Shown here piece by piece: positions 11,630 through 24,131 of a stretch of 64,000 bases of DNA; positions within the stretch are counted from its first letter, which is position 1, and each line of letters begins with the position of its first letter. Made by a program: the position numbers and the translations under genes. The stretch spans positions 261,489 through 325,488 of the forward strand of contig WTPW01000157.1 of NCBI GenBank assembly GCA_009809945.1, given 5' to 3'. Source of the DNA: Gigaspora margarita (Eukaryota; Glomeromycota; Glomeromycetes; Diversisporales; Gigasporaceae). A model generated the notes under the pieces. It ran no database searches. It was not told the DNA's origin and saw only the letters and a program-made list of their open reading frames with translations.

Positions 11630-13080
11630 CTAGATTTCTTTGCATATCATCTTTAACAATATTCTCAGAAATCATTAATTTTTTATTTTTTAGGCTAAGA
11701 TTGGCATACAGACATTGTATATGCCGTCTTCATATCAGCTACTTCTCTGTTGGACCAAGTCCTATTTAAAATTCAAAGAATGTAAGTATCATTATTACCA
11801 GAACCATTAGGAACTCTTGAAAAAAGCAGCTTTTGACAATTCTTTGTTTTGTACAATTTCTTCCATTTTAAATTTTTTTTTCAGGTTTCGCCTTGCTGTT
11901 AATAGGGTCTAAAAGATCTGCATAAACAAAAAACATAAAATCTTTAATTTTTGTTATTTAGGTACTTCGCAAAACCTAACTTTTTCCAAAAGCTAAAAAA
12001 TTTTTTAAAATTAAAAAATAATAACATATTTAATATTTTTGAATATCTGCGAAAAATGCAAACGTTTTTGAATTTATTCGAAATATTTAAACATTTTTTG
12101 CATTTATTAGAAAAATGTTTAAATATTTTGAATAAATTCAAATATTTAAAAATAAAATAAATAAATTTTAAAGGTCCATAGAACTTCTTCGCATAGTATG
12201 TTTTCCAATCCTTTTTCGACATCCGGTTTATAAATTCGAGATGGTACCTCTTCAGGTAGACTTTTGCTACTTGCCTAAGTTCATCTTCAGTTGGGTATAT
12301 AGAGTTGTTCAACAACTCTTTAGCGGTCTCTTTGATGCATTGCTAATTATAAAAAATAAATATTAAAAAAATGAATAAAGCAAAACCTTGCGAAAACTTG
12401 TAAAAAAATGCAAAAATTTGCAAAAAAATTACGTCTTGAAAAGCTTACTCATTCATTGCATCAAAGTTTTCTACCAAACTTTCTTCAAGTTCTCTCAAAC
12501 AATTGTCAACTCGATCCACTTTTGAAGAAAGTTTTCTGATTTGGGGAATAATTTTACCTTGGTTTTCCAAAAGTTTAGAGAACATTTTTTCTGAAACTTT
12601 ATTTATAATTAAATTATAATCAATAAAAATATTTAAAAACTAAAACAATACTTAAAAAAAATAATAATTTAAATTAAATAAAAGAATTTAAAATCAATGA
12701 TTTCATAGTAAGCTAGAAGATAAAGACTTTTATAAAAACTATAAGCTAGCAGATTTAGCAAGATAGTTATCCATTACATTTGTATGGCTAGAGCTTGCCA
12801 GAGGTTTTACTACTTATATTTACACCATCTATAATCATATATGGATTTTAAATTCAATTAATATATATGCTAGCAAATTGCCAGTTTGCTATTCACAGTA
12901 TTAGTAACTACATATATATTAATTAATTAAAATATAAAATTTAATTTTTTAAATAAAATTAAAAACCATCAAAAGTTTTCGCAAGTTCTTTTGAACCTGC
13001 TATCATGCTTCCTTCAATTTGGGGTCCAGCCACTCATTCTTTTCTTGCTTTTCCTTTCATAGTTTTGCTAATCTTGCTGC
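11630..13080 (-). pseudogene. Gene X, copy 1 (unknown multi-exon fungal gene, decayed)
   Basis: Minus-strand exons match copy 2 at 22.3-24.0 kb. Exon near 13,080-12,975 (KARKE, TGA, VAGPQIEGSM); a coiled-coil-like exon about 12,600-12,440 (KLSSKVDRVDNCLRELEESL); an exon starting at 12,342 after a tag acceptor (NNSIYPTEDELRQVAK, then KDWKTYYAKKF); and an exon about 11,850-11,640 (ADMKTAYTMSVCQ, then MISENIVKDD). The homologous exon in copy 2 starts at the same codon after the same type of acceptor, so the gene structure is conserved. A 1-bp deletion and at least two stops break it. The C-terminal tail seen in copy 2 is missing where the SINE begins. No known domain was recognised; it is probably a low-copy or expanded family of Glomeromycotina. 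Confidence 0.6.
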
Positions 13081-13081
13081 T

Positions 13082-13407
13082 TTTTTTCATATATTAGCAA
13101 ATTTATAGTACCAAAATCTTTTGAAAGATCTTGCAGACCTGCAATATCTTTTGAAAGATTATGCTAATGCAATTAATTTTGAAATATTTTGCAATATATT
13201 TCGAAATATTTTAGTATTCAAAATATTTCGAAATATTTTTTGAAACTATGTTAGACATGTGAAACCAAGCTGGATCAGTAGATCTGAAACCTGGATCATG
13301 CTGGTACCAAGAGCGCATTGTTCAAAATGTTTCGATAATGTTTGAATATAATCTACAAACTCTGTATTACAAGATTAGATTGATCTGTTTATAGATCTTT
13401 AATTTTT

Positions 13408-13446
<39 letters not shown>

Positions 13447-13700
13447 TTTGGCACTTTACAAAAACACCAATCTAACTTCTCTAGTGATTTGCAAGAAAAC
13501 CTACAACATTTCGCAACTTTGCAAGAATGCAGATTTGACTTTGCAAGCCAACTCAGACAACACTTTGCAAGAACACAACTATTACTTCACAATTTCAAAT
13601 TGGCAAGAATGTTTTTTTAAAGAAATAGTTTTAGTTGAGCGCAAGTCTTCGCAAGGTATTGCTATATTTTTTTTTCGTTTGGCACTTTTTTGTTTTTGTT
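13082..13700 (+). repeat. Dispersed repeat R, copy 1
   Basis: It starts with catatattagcaaatttatag and palindromes of the types cttttgaaagatctt and aatatttcgaaatatt, passes a ctggatcagtagat segment and a ~45-nt T run (about 13,398-13,447), then a block with repeated ggcactttgcaagaa-like motifs. The same succession occurs in reverse complement at 25,740-26,400. The Phe-rich frames here are by-products of the T runs. It may be a terminal region of a larger element that also includes the tandem duplication to its right. Confidence 0.7.
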
Positions 13701-13850
13701 TTTTTTTTAAATTTTTTTTTATTAATTTAATTTTTTTGGCACTTTGCAAGAACACAACTCTTACTTCCTGGCACTTTCAAGAAAACCAACCCAGGCTATT
13801 TCGGCATTTGGCGAACATAAAAAATGGAGATTTGGGGCTTTCTTTTTTTT

Positions 13851-14475
13851 TATTCAGTTTGTTATATTTTTTGTTTTTTTTATTTGTATTTTTTTTATTT
13901 TTTCACTTTTCTACTATTTTTAGGAAGTATTTAAAAAAGAGCAAAACGAAGATGATAGCCAAAACAAAAGAAATAGCTAAAACAAAACGATAGTTAAAAC
14001 AAAGAAGCGAAATAATAGCTAACTGCAGGATGAGCAAAAATAAGCGTATAGGGCTAGTTTTTTATGGAATTATATGCGATGAAGAGCAAAAGTATTTTAA
14101 AATAAATTTTCGGTTTCATTTTTTTTGTTTTTTTTTGGGTTTATTTTTTTTCGTTTTTATTTTTTTTTATTCAGTTTGCTTATATTTTTTGTTTTTTTTT
14201 TATTTTTTATTTTTTTACTTCTACACTATTTTAAGGAAGTATTTAAAAAAGAGCGAAACGAAGACAATAGAAAAAACAAACGAAATAACTAAAGCAAAAC
14301 GATAGTTAAAACAAAAAAGCGGAATAATAGCTAACTGCGGAGTGAGCGAAAATAAGCATGTAGGACTAGTTTTTTTAGAATTATATGCGATGAAGTGCAA
14401 AAGTATTTTAAAATACATTTTCATTTTCGTTTTTTCCTTTTTTTTGGGGTTTTATTTTTTTCGTTATTTTTTTCA
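13851..14475 (+). repeat. Tandem duplication, ~315-bp unit x2
   Basis: The unit beginning tattcagttt occurs at 13,851 and again at 14,168. Both copies contain aggaagtatttaaaaaagagc, the aaaacgatagttaaaacaaa segment, aataatagctaactgc and ttatatgcgatgaag in the same order. Short frames in the two copies are only partly parallel (ATG at 14,030 in the first, GTG at the matching point of the second) and I do not regard them as genes. Confidence 0.8.
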
Positions 14476-14689
14476 TTTTTTTTTGTATAATAATATATAA
14501 TAAAAATATAATATTGAATAAAAATGAATATTTAATTTAAAATAAATTTAAAATATAATGTATAATAATAAATAAAAAATATAAAATTTTATATTGAATT
14601 GCTAAAACATGCAAAACCATTTGAAAATGTTGCAAAACTATGATTATGTGAATATGTATATAGTTTATTGTGATAATATGCAAAATATT

Positions 14690-14945
14690 ACATCCTGTGA
14701 TCCCAGAAAGGGGATAATTAGGTACAGGGTTGCATTGTTTTTATTTGCCCTATTTTGCAATATTTCACAATATACTTCAAAATATTTTAAAATTTATTTC
14801 AAAATATTTCAAAAGAAATGCATGCCGAAATCTTTCAAAAGATTGCGATTCTTTCAAAAGATTTCGCATCAATTGCAATTCTTTCGAAAGATTTTAGTAT
14901 GCAATTTCTTTTGAATGATTTCATATATTTATTTTGCTGATGTAC
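14690..14945 (-). repeat. Dispersed repeat Q, copy 2 (inverted)
   Basis: Reverse complement of the repeat at 1374-1640. Matching landmarks, read on the minus strand, are atcagcaaaataaatatatg, aaatcattcaaaagaaattgca, the tttcaaaagat palindromes, attgcaaaatagg and the taattatcc end. It lies just right of the tandem duplication and may close the same composite element that starts with repeat R at 13,082. Confidence 0.7.
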
Positions 14946-16193
14946 CAGCGAGTTTACTTGCAAACATTTTTATCCTTTCGAAAAGTTAAAAATATAAAAA
15001 CTCAAAAAAAATTAGTTGTAACTTAAAAAAAATACAAATATAGTTAGTTGTTTTTATAAATAATAATTTAAAATAAGTAAAAAATTTAAAACATTTAAAA
15101 AGTGCAAAATTATAATATAATATTTTAAAAGCTTAAAGGTTTTGCAATTTTGCGAAAGTATTCAACATAACGTTGTAAAAACTAAAAAAAGAATCAATAA
15201 TGTTAATTGATTATCTATATTTACATTGTTTACTATATATGGTAAACTTTAATATCATCGCGATGATTATTATCACAGTGATTATCACTACTTATAGGTT
15301 CAGTCAATCGGATTGCAGGATATTGTGTAACCAAACCAAAGAAAAAATACAAAAAATCTTTAATAATGAAATATTTTATTATAATAAAAAGTCTTCAGGC
15401 AATAAATAAAAGTTCTTAACATTAAGTTTTATATATAAACAAATCTTTCTAACCCAAACCTACCGAACCCTAATTTAAATCTTTACTTTTTTAAAAATTT
15501 ATAATTATGCGGTGATACTCATAGTTTCATATGATATCACGTAAGCTATGTAGAATAAAAATTAATTACACTAATTTTTTATAAATTTTAATACTTTCGC
15601 ATTATTTCAAAATAAATTAAAGTATATCGTAATGAATTGAAAGTTGATAGAAGTTGTTGATTTATGTAAAACTATATCTATTGTTAACTATTTATGGCTA
15701 ATTTTAATAACGATTTCATTTTTTTCAAAATTGATTTGTTTTTCAAATCAGCAAGACTATAATTCATTTTTCGCACTATTCTAAATTAATATAAAATTTA
15801 ACGCAATACATTTAATTAATTTTTTTTGTATAATAAAAAAATTTTCAAAAGTTAATATGATGAATTAATTATATCAAGAAAAAGTTAATATGACAAATTA
15901 ATTACATGCAGTACAATTTATAGTATCTTGCTAAATAATACATTGCATGATCTTTTATACTATTTTTATTATATATGAATTGCCTAGTTAAGTTTATTAA
16001 TCAGCAGGCTATAGCTCATAAGCAGTATTCTTTTCTCATAGTTCACATGCCCTGCTAATACTGTGTAAAGTAAAATTAATTAATCACATTAATTTTTTTT
16101 AATACCTTTAATATATGTTTAATAATTGTGTATAAATTCACAGATATGCAGTAAAATTTAAATAATTATTTAAGATTATTGTAACGAATTGTA
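14946..16193. other. A+T-rich spacer, nothing recognised
   Basis: A short frame at 15,200-15,409 has no recognisable motif and no codon pattern. The remainder is A+T-rich sequence with scattered ttaattaat runs. No RNA gene or element boundary was found. Confidence 0.5.
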
Positions 16194-17155
16194 AGGTAAA
16201 AAGGGGTAATTTGACGAAGTTAAAGTAACTAATATAAAAATTTTTTTATTTTAATATATAAAAATTTTTTATTTATTTGTTTAAAACTTATACATAATAT
16301 TGAACAAGTTTTATATAAAAAATAGTAGTATAGTAAAATTGTTTTAGATTATAGCAACCGGGTTTGTACATCGTACAAAAAAGTCAAATTTTAGAGGTGT
16401 AGGGGTAATTTGACGAATTTAGAATATCTTGTTATACAATGATCAGAATTAGATCATTTTTATACCATTCGATTCAGCTCATTGAGATGAATTAAATGGT
16501 GCAAAGATAATTTAATTCCGATCACTGGATCACAAGATATCATCAATTAAGTGCTGCATAAAAAATATAAAACCAATTTGAATGGTATTCTGACGAAATA
16601 CAACTTTGGCTATAAGGTAAGTGCTTTACGATACTAAGTAAATCGACCTTATCACTTTAAGTAAAGTTGTTCGCAATATAAAATTACACGTACCCTGAAA
16701 TTTTGATGAAATTTGGATAACATTTTATTAATTGGCTTTTACAAAATACTTTTCTACGAAAAAAATTTAAAATTTTTTCGTAGAAACGTATTTTGTAAAA
16801 GTAAATTAATAAAATGTTGTCCAAATTTCATCAAAATTTCAGGGTACGTGTAATTTTATATTGCGAACAACTTTACTTAAAGTGANAAGGTCGATTTACT
16901 TAGTATCGTAAAGCACTTACCTTATAGCCAAANTTGTATTTCGTCAGAATACCTCTTAAAGTTGTTTTTGTGCAAACACTTAATTGATGATATCTCGTGA
17001 TCCAGTGATCGGAATTGGATGATTTTTGTACTATTCGATTCATCTAGATGAGATGAATCGAATAGTATAAAAATTATATGATTCCGATCATTGTATCACA
17101 AAATATTCTAAATTCGTCAAATTAACCCTATTCGTCAAATTACCCCTTTTTACCT
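16194..17155. mobile_element. Foldback element A with TA target site
   Basis: A large imperfect palindrome. Terminal inverted repeats aggtaaaaaggggtaatttgacg are flanked by TA on both sides (16,192-16,193 and 17,156-17,157). The arms meet near 16,770 at cttttctacgaaa / tttcgtagaaa. The left arm is longer, so one arm has suffered a deletion of about 190 bp. Each arm contains a smaller palindrome around accattcgatt / aatcgaatggt. The TA duplication suggests a Tc1/mariner- or pogo-like non-autonomous element. Ambiguous bases (16,886, 16,933) fall in the palindrome, probably because it is hard to assemble. Confidence 0.8.
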
Positions 17156-17180
17156 TATAATTTATTTAATAAAATTTTTA

Positions 17181-17716
17181 ATTCGTGATTCGCCTATAAG
17201 TGGGTGTATTCACATAGTACTTACATAGTAAAATTGTGGGATAAGTTTAATATAAATATCATAATAAAGCAACAATCTGATGTTGGTCTATAGTAAAATT
17301 ATTTTTTTTATTAAGTTAACCTCTTTTTAGCTTTTAATTAAAGTTGTAGAGCCAGGATTTGTGGATCTAATGGCAAAATTTCATTAAAATCGGCCTAGTA
17401 ATTCTTGAGATATCTTAATTTTTCTCTTCGAAACTTATAAAATTTCTTTACAAACTTGAAAGAAATTTTATAAGTTTCGAAGAGAAAAATTAAGATATCT
17501 CAAGAATTACTAGGCCGATTTTAATGAAATTTTGTTATTAGATCCACAAATTCCGTCTCTACAACTTTAATTAGAAGCTAAAAAGAGGTTAACTTAATAA
17601 AAAAAATAATTTTACTATAGACCAACATCAGATTGTTGCTTTATTATGATATTTATATTAAACTTATCCCACATTTTTACTATATAAATACATCCACTTA
17701 TAGGCGAATCATGAAT
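17181..17716. mobile_element. Foldback element B with TA target site
   Basis: A nearly perfect 536-bp palindrome centred at about 17,453. Inner arms are gtttcgaagagaaaaa and its complement; the outer termini are attcgtgattcgcctataag and its complement (one mismatch). TA flanks both ends (17,179-17,180 and 17,717-17,718). It lies only about 25 bp from foldback A but shares no obvious sequence with it. The high arm identity suggests either recent insertion or gene-conversion-like homogenisation. Confidence 0.8.
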
Positions 17717-18041
17717 TAATAATTTTGCATCATTTCAAAATTAATTAAAGCATCATAATGAATTGAATAATTTTTAAATTAAATATTTATTGAACTTATA
17801 TATAAATTTTAATTATTTTAAATTATCTCGCATCATTTTGAAATATTTGTATAAAACATAATTTTCAATAAATGCTAATATAATAAATTAAATACTTACT
17901 TTCAAAAGATATAAATATGATTAAAAACTTCTTTATTTTTTTGTAAAAAATTTTATTTTCAAATATCTTTAAAACATTTGAAATCAAATTGAAATTATTA
18001 TAATCTTAAAATATAAATCCACTATTTCTCTTTAAATATTA

Positions 18042-18375
18042 GAAATAATCTAGTTGTCGCCGGCGGTGACATCACTGGATTGCAGATCATTGTTATGGAA
18101 TCAAAACAAACATTAAAGTTAATTGTCATTAGGGTCAGGGCTAGCGTTGAGTTAGGGTTGGGGTTGAGTGTATTATATGGTAAAATTTGCAAGGAATTTT
18201 TTTAATTAGACAAAAAAGGTGATTTCATAGGTAAAATCTTGTGCTATCACGAATTTTTGAAAATTGTCAATGTTTTCTTTATTTTCGGGTTACACAAACA
18301 TTACACCTGATCCCATGATGTGATTGGTCAATTGCAACCCGGTGCTGTCACCGCCGGCGACAAATAGATTCGCCC
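18042..18375. mobile_element. Mutator-like MITE with 9-bp target duplication, second copy of family
   Basis: A 334-bp element flanked by taaatatta at 18,033-18,041 and 18,376-18,384. The inverted termini share aatcta(g/t)ttgtcgccggcgg followed by tgaca. Internal segments (gcaaggaattttttt, gggttggggttgag, gattggtcaatt) parallel those of the MITE at 1796-2139, so the two are divergent members of one family. Both have G as the terminal base. Non-coding. Confidence 0.85.
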
Positions 18376-18473
18376 TAAATATTAAATATAATCCTAATCT
18401 CATTAAAATGTCTAGCTTCCAATATTATACCTGCAGTCATATTTATCCATCATGAAATAGTGTTTGTAAATAT

Positions 18474-21400
18474 ATGTCCAAATGTCTTAGTACTGTTAAG
18501 ATGTTCCAGTTAAAAAGTGCTGAGAGTTTTCACAAGTCATCGCTCTTTAATGAATCACTTCAAGATAATCTTTTTGATATTAATAAAGACCAATTAGATA
18601 TTGGATATTCCTTCAAATCCTCAAAAAAAATTTATTTAACAATATTAACTTTAGCAATCCTGTGCAAAATATTAATTTAGAAAGTAATATTGCAAATTAA
18701 TCTAATGATGATAATTTGTCTGAGAATTTAGCAGATATGTCTTTTGAATTAGAAGATAATACATATTCAAAAAATCTTGAAGTCGATTCTAATACTAATG
18801 TTCTTGATGAATTTGAAAATACATCGCAAGAATATCGTGAATTATCAGATGATATTTTAGTTAGCACAGATTTTTTCGAAAATATGCAAAATAATTCATC
18901 TGACAATGAAAGTCAAGAATATGATGAATTTCCTAATGAAGCTTATGCTAATTTAATGCTTTTGGTTACAAAATATAAACTAAGTAATACAGCTGAAAAT
19001 GCGATTATCTCATTCTTTAATAAGCATTCAAATCATTTCAAATCTCTATTACCAAAAAATATTAAACAAGGAAAACTTTTATGAATAATATGAAATCTAA
19101 TATGTTATATAAAAAGATTAAAGTATTGGACTATGATAATACTAAGTATTTCTTATATCATATGCCATTAATGAGTTGTATTCAAAATATATTAGAAATT
19201 TCTGATATATCTCAAACTTTTGCACTTGAATATGANNAATTATATAAAACTACTAAGGTATATTAACTTTAATAATATTTTTTACATATATATTTATTTT
19301 GTTTTAATTAATTTTTTTTTTTAAAGAATGGTAAAGTAAATATTTATAAAGAACAAAATAATGGAGAATAGTGGAAAACTACTCAAAGTACTTTACTAAC
19401 TGGTGCAAAAATTTTATCTATTATTTTATATTCCGATACTACCAATTGTGATTCATTGGGCAAAAGTCAGCTTCATCCAATATATTTATCACTTGGAAAT
19501 ATACCTACATGACGCAGAAATAGACAGGATGCAAAACAATAATTGGGTTATTTACCAATAATAAAATCTAATTTAGGAAAAGAAATAACAAGACAAATAT
19601 TTTATAAATGTTTAGACATAATTTTAGAGCCAATTCAATCATTCTCAGAGAATGGAACTAATTTGTTACTTAATAACAAATTGATTTGGTTTTATCCAAA
19701 AATTTCAACAATAATTGCAGATTGGCCAGAAGCTGCAACCTTTTGCTTAACATATAAATCAACAAAATCTAAACACCCTTGCCATTTTTGTTTAGAAAAA
19801 GAGATAATTTAACAAATACAAATCTCTTTAAAAAAGATATGGAACTTAGAAATCATGACAACATGCAATACTATTATAATAAAAATGAAGAACAAACAGT
19901 AAGCATTGAATCAGTACCAAATATTTTTTGAAAATTTAAGTAAGTTTAATATTCTAATTAATTAAATATGCGAATATGTTTAAAATTTCGAATAATTTTA
20001 AGATTTCAAACTTAATTTTACTATAATAATTTTTAAATTAATTTAAAATTTTTGAAACATTATGAAATATTTAAAATTAATTTAACAATTGTTAAATTAA
20101 TTTTAAATATTTCGAATCATTGCAAAATATTTTAAAATAACTTAAATTATTTTAAATAAGATTAAATTCGTAATATATAATATATAATTTAATATCAATT
20201 TTTTATTTTAGAAATATCAATATTTACAAAGCTATGGTAAGGAGAGTGACAAAAATTAGGTGATTTTTTAGGAGGAAGAGGGTAAAAAAAGTTAAATTAT
20301 ATATAAGAACCTGACTATATATATATTAAAAAAGAGGAAGGGGGTAGGCTCTAATAAAAAATAATTAGGTGATTAATGACATAGCCCTAATTGATAGAAT
20401 GCATTATTTAGATTTGGGGATTATTCAACTATCAAATTACTTTTACATATAATCTTTTAAAAGTATTATACAGAGCTTTAATACTTGATAAATTGGATAA
20501 CAGATTAGCGAATATTCCTAGATTTCCAGAACTTAAAATATTCAAAAATAGAATTCAATTGCTTTCTAGAATTATAGCTAATGAATATTATAATCTTATG
20601 AAAGTTATGATATTTGTTCTGGATAACCAAGATATCAATGAAGCATTAAATAAAAAGTTGTTAAATCTTTATGAAGTTTGGAATAATATGTATATTATAA
20701 GTCAATTTGAAGAATTTGATGACCAAAATTTGAAAGATTTTGAGGTAATTCAATATTTTGCACAATATTTTGAATTTATTCGAACTTATTATTTGATATT
20801 TTAATATTGTTAATTTTAATAACTAATATTAATATAATTATTTCTAGAATTTAATAATAAATTGGGCTCAACAATTTATTAATATTTTTCAAACATATAC
20901 TTCATCAGAATTAAAGTTTCCAAAATTACATTCATGGGTATACCATACTATTGATTTAATTAGAAAGTATAGTACTTTAAATGGATTCTCTACTGAAATC
21001 TATAAAAATCTTCATAAAGATTTTGTTAAAGCACTTTATTATTTAACTAATAAACAAAATATAGAATTCAAATAATGAAAATGGTAATTATTTAAAATTG
21101 TTTAAGAATATTTAGTATTTTTATAAAACTTTACTAAATTATTTTAAATTAAATAGGTTCAAAGACAGGCTATTGCAACTAAATTATTATCAGGCAAATC
21201 AAAAAATATTAAAACTATAAGTCCTTATAAATTTACAAATTTAATTTGGACTTTTAGTTTAAATAATGCTCAGGAATTTATTAACTAACAATTAAAAGAT
21301 TATAATTCAAGTTTTAAAATATATTTTGGACTTGAAAATATTTTAAAATATTTAACTATATATTTTAATTCAACAGATCAAATTAATTTAGATTATTATA

Positions 21401-21866
21401 TAGTTAAATATATAGCTCAATAACTTTAGAAAATGGGTCTATAATTCGAACAACTGATAATTTTTATGGAAAAGCCTGGTATAGCAATGTAGCAGTTGCT
21501 ATAAATTCTGAAGAACTATTTGAATATATATCAGATCAAGGAATTTGTTATAGACAGGTATTTTTTATAGTTTAATTTTTAATTTTTTAAAATACAGTAT
21601 TAATATAAATTTTTAATATTTAATTTTTAGATATATTTAATAATGAAACTTGAATATAATAATGAAGCTTTAACANATAATCTAGCATTAATTNAGTNGT
21701 ATGATTTTAAATNTCNAAANAATCNATATTATTATGGATNTCCTAGACTTCAATTAACTGAATTATTTAATGTAATTGATATTGAAGCAATTAGACATCA
21801 AGTTCATGTAATTTCCCACTTTGACAAAACAAATGAATATTTAGTAAACAAATATATTTTTTAATA
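18474..21866 (+). pseudogene. KDZ/Plavaka-type transposase, multi-exon, decayed
   Basis: An acidic N-terminal region (18,474-18,930) is followed by the transposase core: a GAKILSIILYSDTTNCDSLG segment, IADWPEAATFCLTYKS with a CHFC pair (about 19,710-19,790), a DRMHYLDLG-like segment (about 20,392-20,420), IANEYYNLMKVMIFVLDN (about 20,570-20,630), KLHSWVYH (about 20,925) and a C-terminal stretch ending DKTNEYLVNKYIF then TAA (21,826-21,866). These are familiar from Plavaka-like transposases of the Kyakuja-Dileera-Zisupton group, abundant in Glomeromycotina. At least four introns (gtatat, gtaagt and gtaatt donors, tag/aag acceptors) are inferred. Broken by stops such as TAG and TGA at Trp positions, frameshifts near 19,800 and 20,430, a ~150-bp insertion and ambiguous bases. 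Terminal repeats were not found. Confidence 0.75.
20238..20385. mobile_element. ~150-bp insertion inside a transposase exon
   Basis: The conserved transposase sequence is interrupted between ...NIYKAMV and the DRMHYLDLG segment by about 150 bp of non-coding, purine-rich sequence with stops in all frames. The edges (gctatgg at the left, catagccc at the right) are weakly inverted, suggesting a small MITE. A target duplication could not be fixed. Confidence 0.4.
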
Positions 21867-22272
21867 AAAAATCTTAAATATAATTAAAATTATTTAAAAG
21901 TTTTTGAAACTATTAATCACAAAACTAATTATCAAAATATTTAAATAAACTAAAATATCTAAAAAAATAAAAAAGTTCAAACTTTAAAATATTTCGAATA
22001 TGTTTAAAAACTTGAATAATTCAATTTATTAATAAAACAAAATTAGAATATTTTATTATAAAAGCAATCTGAAAAATTCAAAATATTTCGCACAGTGTAA
22101 ACATTATTTAAAAGTAACAAAAATATTATTCAAAAATAGAAAAGACAAATTAAAATTATATGACAAAATTCAAAAGTATTCACACAATTTCAGAGTATTT
22201 AATAAATGTAATAAATAAAAAAATAAACAGAAATAAAATAATAATAATAATAATAATATATATCTATATAAT

Positions 22273-24029
22273 TAAGCTTCTTGAGGATGCCCCGCATCAT
22301 GTGCACTAGCAGTAGAAGTTCTTTGAAATGCTTCAGAGATTTCTAACACATCTTTGGAAGTATCTGAAATATTTATAGTGCTTTCTGTTTGCCAGTATCT
22401 AGCACTAGCAGTAGAAGTTCCCACTTCATCTTGAGATGCTTCGAAGTTTCTGATATATGGTGCTCATATAGAGAGATTTCTGTTCTTCTTACATGCTTGC
22501 CTCTTCTAGAAGACTAAATAATATAAGATTAAAATATTTAAATTAAATTTTTATAGTAAAATTTTTGTTTAAAAAATTTATAATTACACTTTCAGATTGT
22601 TGTGGCTTTCTTCTCTTTTTATTTCAACCTCTTTCTTCTTTAACTACTTCACTTTTTTCTTCTTCTGCACTTGATTCTCCTTCACCAGGTGGAAGAAATT
22701 TCTCTTTTTTTTCCATTTTTCCTAATTTTTTTTTATTTTTAAAATTTCACAATATTTTGAATATGTTTAAAAATATTTAAATATTTTGTTTTAGATTTTA
22801 ATAATTTAATATATATGATATTTAAATATTACATACCAAATTTTTTTTAAGTCTATTCTTAACTGTGTCTTCAGACATTGTTAACTTCACATAATAGCTG
22901 TTTAGTATTATTTGGCATACTGCCATCACATATACTATTTGAATATTTTTAGACAATTTACTCGGCCACACCTTGCTTAGAATCCTAGTCATGTACATAT
23001 CCAAGGGATCAGAAGTTATTGCTGTGAAGAGCTTTTGGTAATATGCCTTTGTCTATGCAGAAGATTTCCATTCCAAAACCTCTAAAGGAGTTGCATTCGT
23101 ATTTATTGATTCCAATTGGCCTCACCAAATACAAAAAATATTGCATCATTAGCATGAGTTGTTAAAGCACTTTGCAAAAAATGATGATACTTTAAAAGCT
23201 AAAAATATAATTTATTTTAATTAAATAAATAAATTGTTCTAAATAGTTCGAATATATTCAAAATATTTCAAATATATTCAAAATATTTAGAATTATATAT
23301 ATTATACAAAAAAAAAGACAAACAAAAATAAATTGAAAATATTTACTGGTTAGCAAAATTTTTCTTATAATAAGTAGACCACTTTCTATCTGTCATACTG
23401 TCATAAAAGTCAGGATGATTATCTACAAGAAAATCTCTTGCCGCTTCCTGAAATTCTTCTTCCAAAGGATAAATTGAATACTCAAACAAATTCTTGGCAA
23501 TTATTTTTACCAATTGCTATATATAAAAACAGTTTTTATTATTTTAAATTAATTAAATTAATTAAAATATTAAAATAAAAATTACACAAATAAATTTGGT
23601 TTCATGAGCTAAGTCGAAACTTTCTGAAATTCTATCATCTATTTCAGACAATTCAATTTATTTTTTCAAATAGCTCATTAAGCTTATCCATTATTGCTCC
23701 TAATGCATTACTAGACGCATGTTCTTAAAATTATTTTAATAAAAAATTAAATTAAAAATATCATAGATAGTAAATTAATAAAATAAGAAAAATGTTATAA
23801 ATTTAAATACCTCTGGAATATCTCGAACCAATTTGAACACTGGGCGATTCTCTTGATTGCTCAGCAGATCTTTCAGTTTTCTACTCTTACTTACAGTGGT
23901 ACCAGCAATAAGTCTAGCAAAAACAGCTTGATTTTTTGTGACTTTACTAGCTTGTTTTGAAGATTTAGCAGATATTGTATTTGTGAAGTATATTGGAAAG
24001 ATTTAAAAACTTGCGAAAGTATGCGGCAT
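22273..24029 (-). pseudogene. Gene X, copy 2 (unknown multi-exon fungal gene, decayed)
   Basis: A start ATG at 24,029 (minus strand) follows a CT-rich leader. Exons: 24,029-23,811 (SKQASKVTKNQAVFARLIAG; one TAA); about 23,727-23,590 (helical, KLNELFEKIN); 23,516-23,347 (YSIYPLEEEFQEAARDFL, then MTDRKWSTYYKKNF); about 23,205-22,845 (HHFLQSALTTHANDAIFFVF, then a frameshift, then YVMAVCQIILN); an acidic-basic exon about 22,735-22,590; and a Ser/Thr-rich tail ending at about 22,273. A TAG in the fourth exon and a TGA in the fifth sit at plausible Trp codons. The order and exon starts match copy 1. No catalytic motif was recognised, so no function is proposed. Confidence 0.6.
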
Positions 24030-24131
24030 GTTTAGATTATGTGAGAGATAGAGTGAGAGAGATATAGAGAGAGATATATAGAAAGAGAGATAAAGGAGGA
24101 GATAGATAGACAGAGAAATAGAGAGAGGTTC
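24030..24131 (-). promoter_or_regulatory. CT-rich leader upstream of gene X copy 2
   Basis: On the minus strand the ~100 bp immediately upstream of the presumed ATG are almost pure pyrimidine (ctctatctctc repeats; gagagata on the plus strand). Similar CT tracts precede gene Y. CT-rich leaders are common in fungal promoters, so this could be a promoter or 5' leader element; it could also simply be a microsatellite. Confidence 0.4.

Noticed and set aside
13448..14424. Several Phe-rich small proteins
   Set aside because: They are encoded by long T runs within repeat R and the tandem duplication, are not conserved between duplicate copies, and lack gene features.
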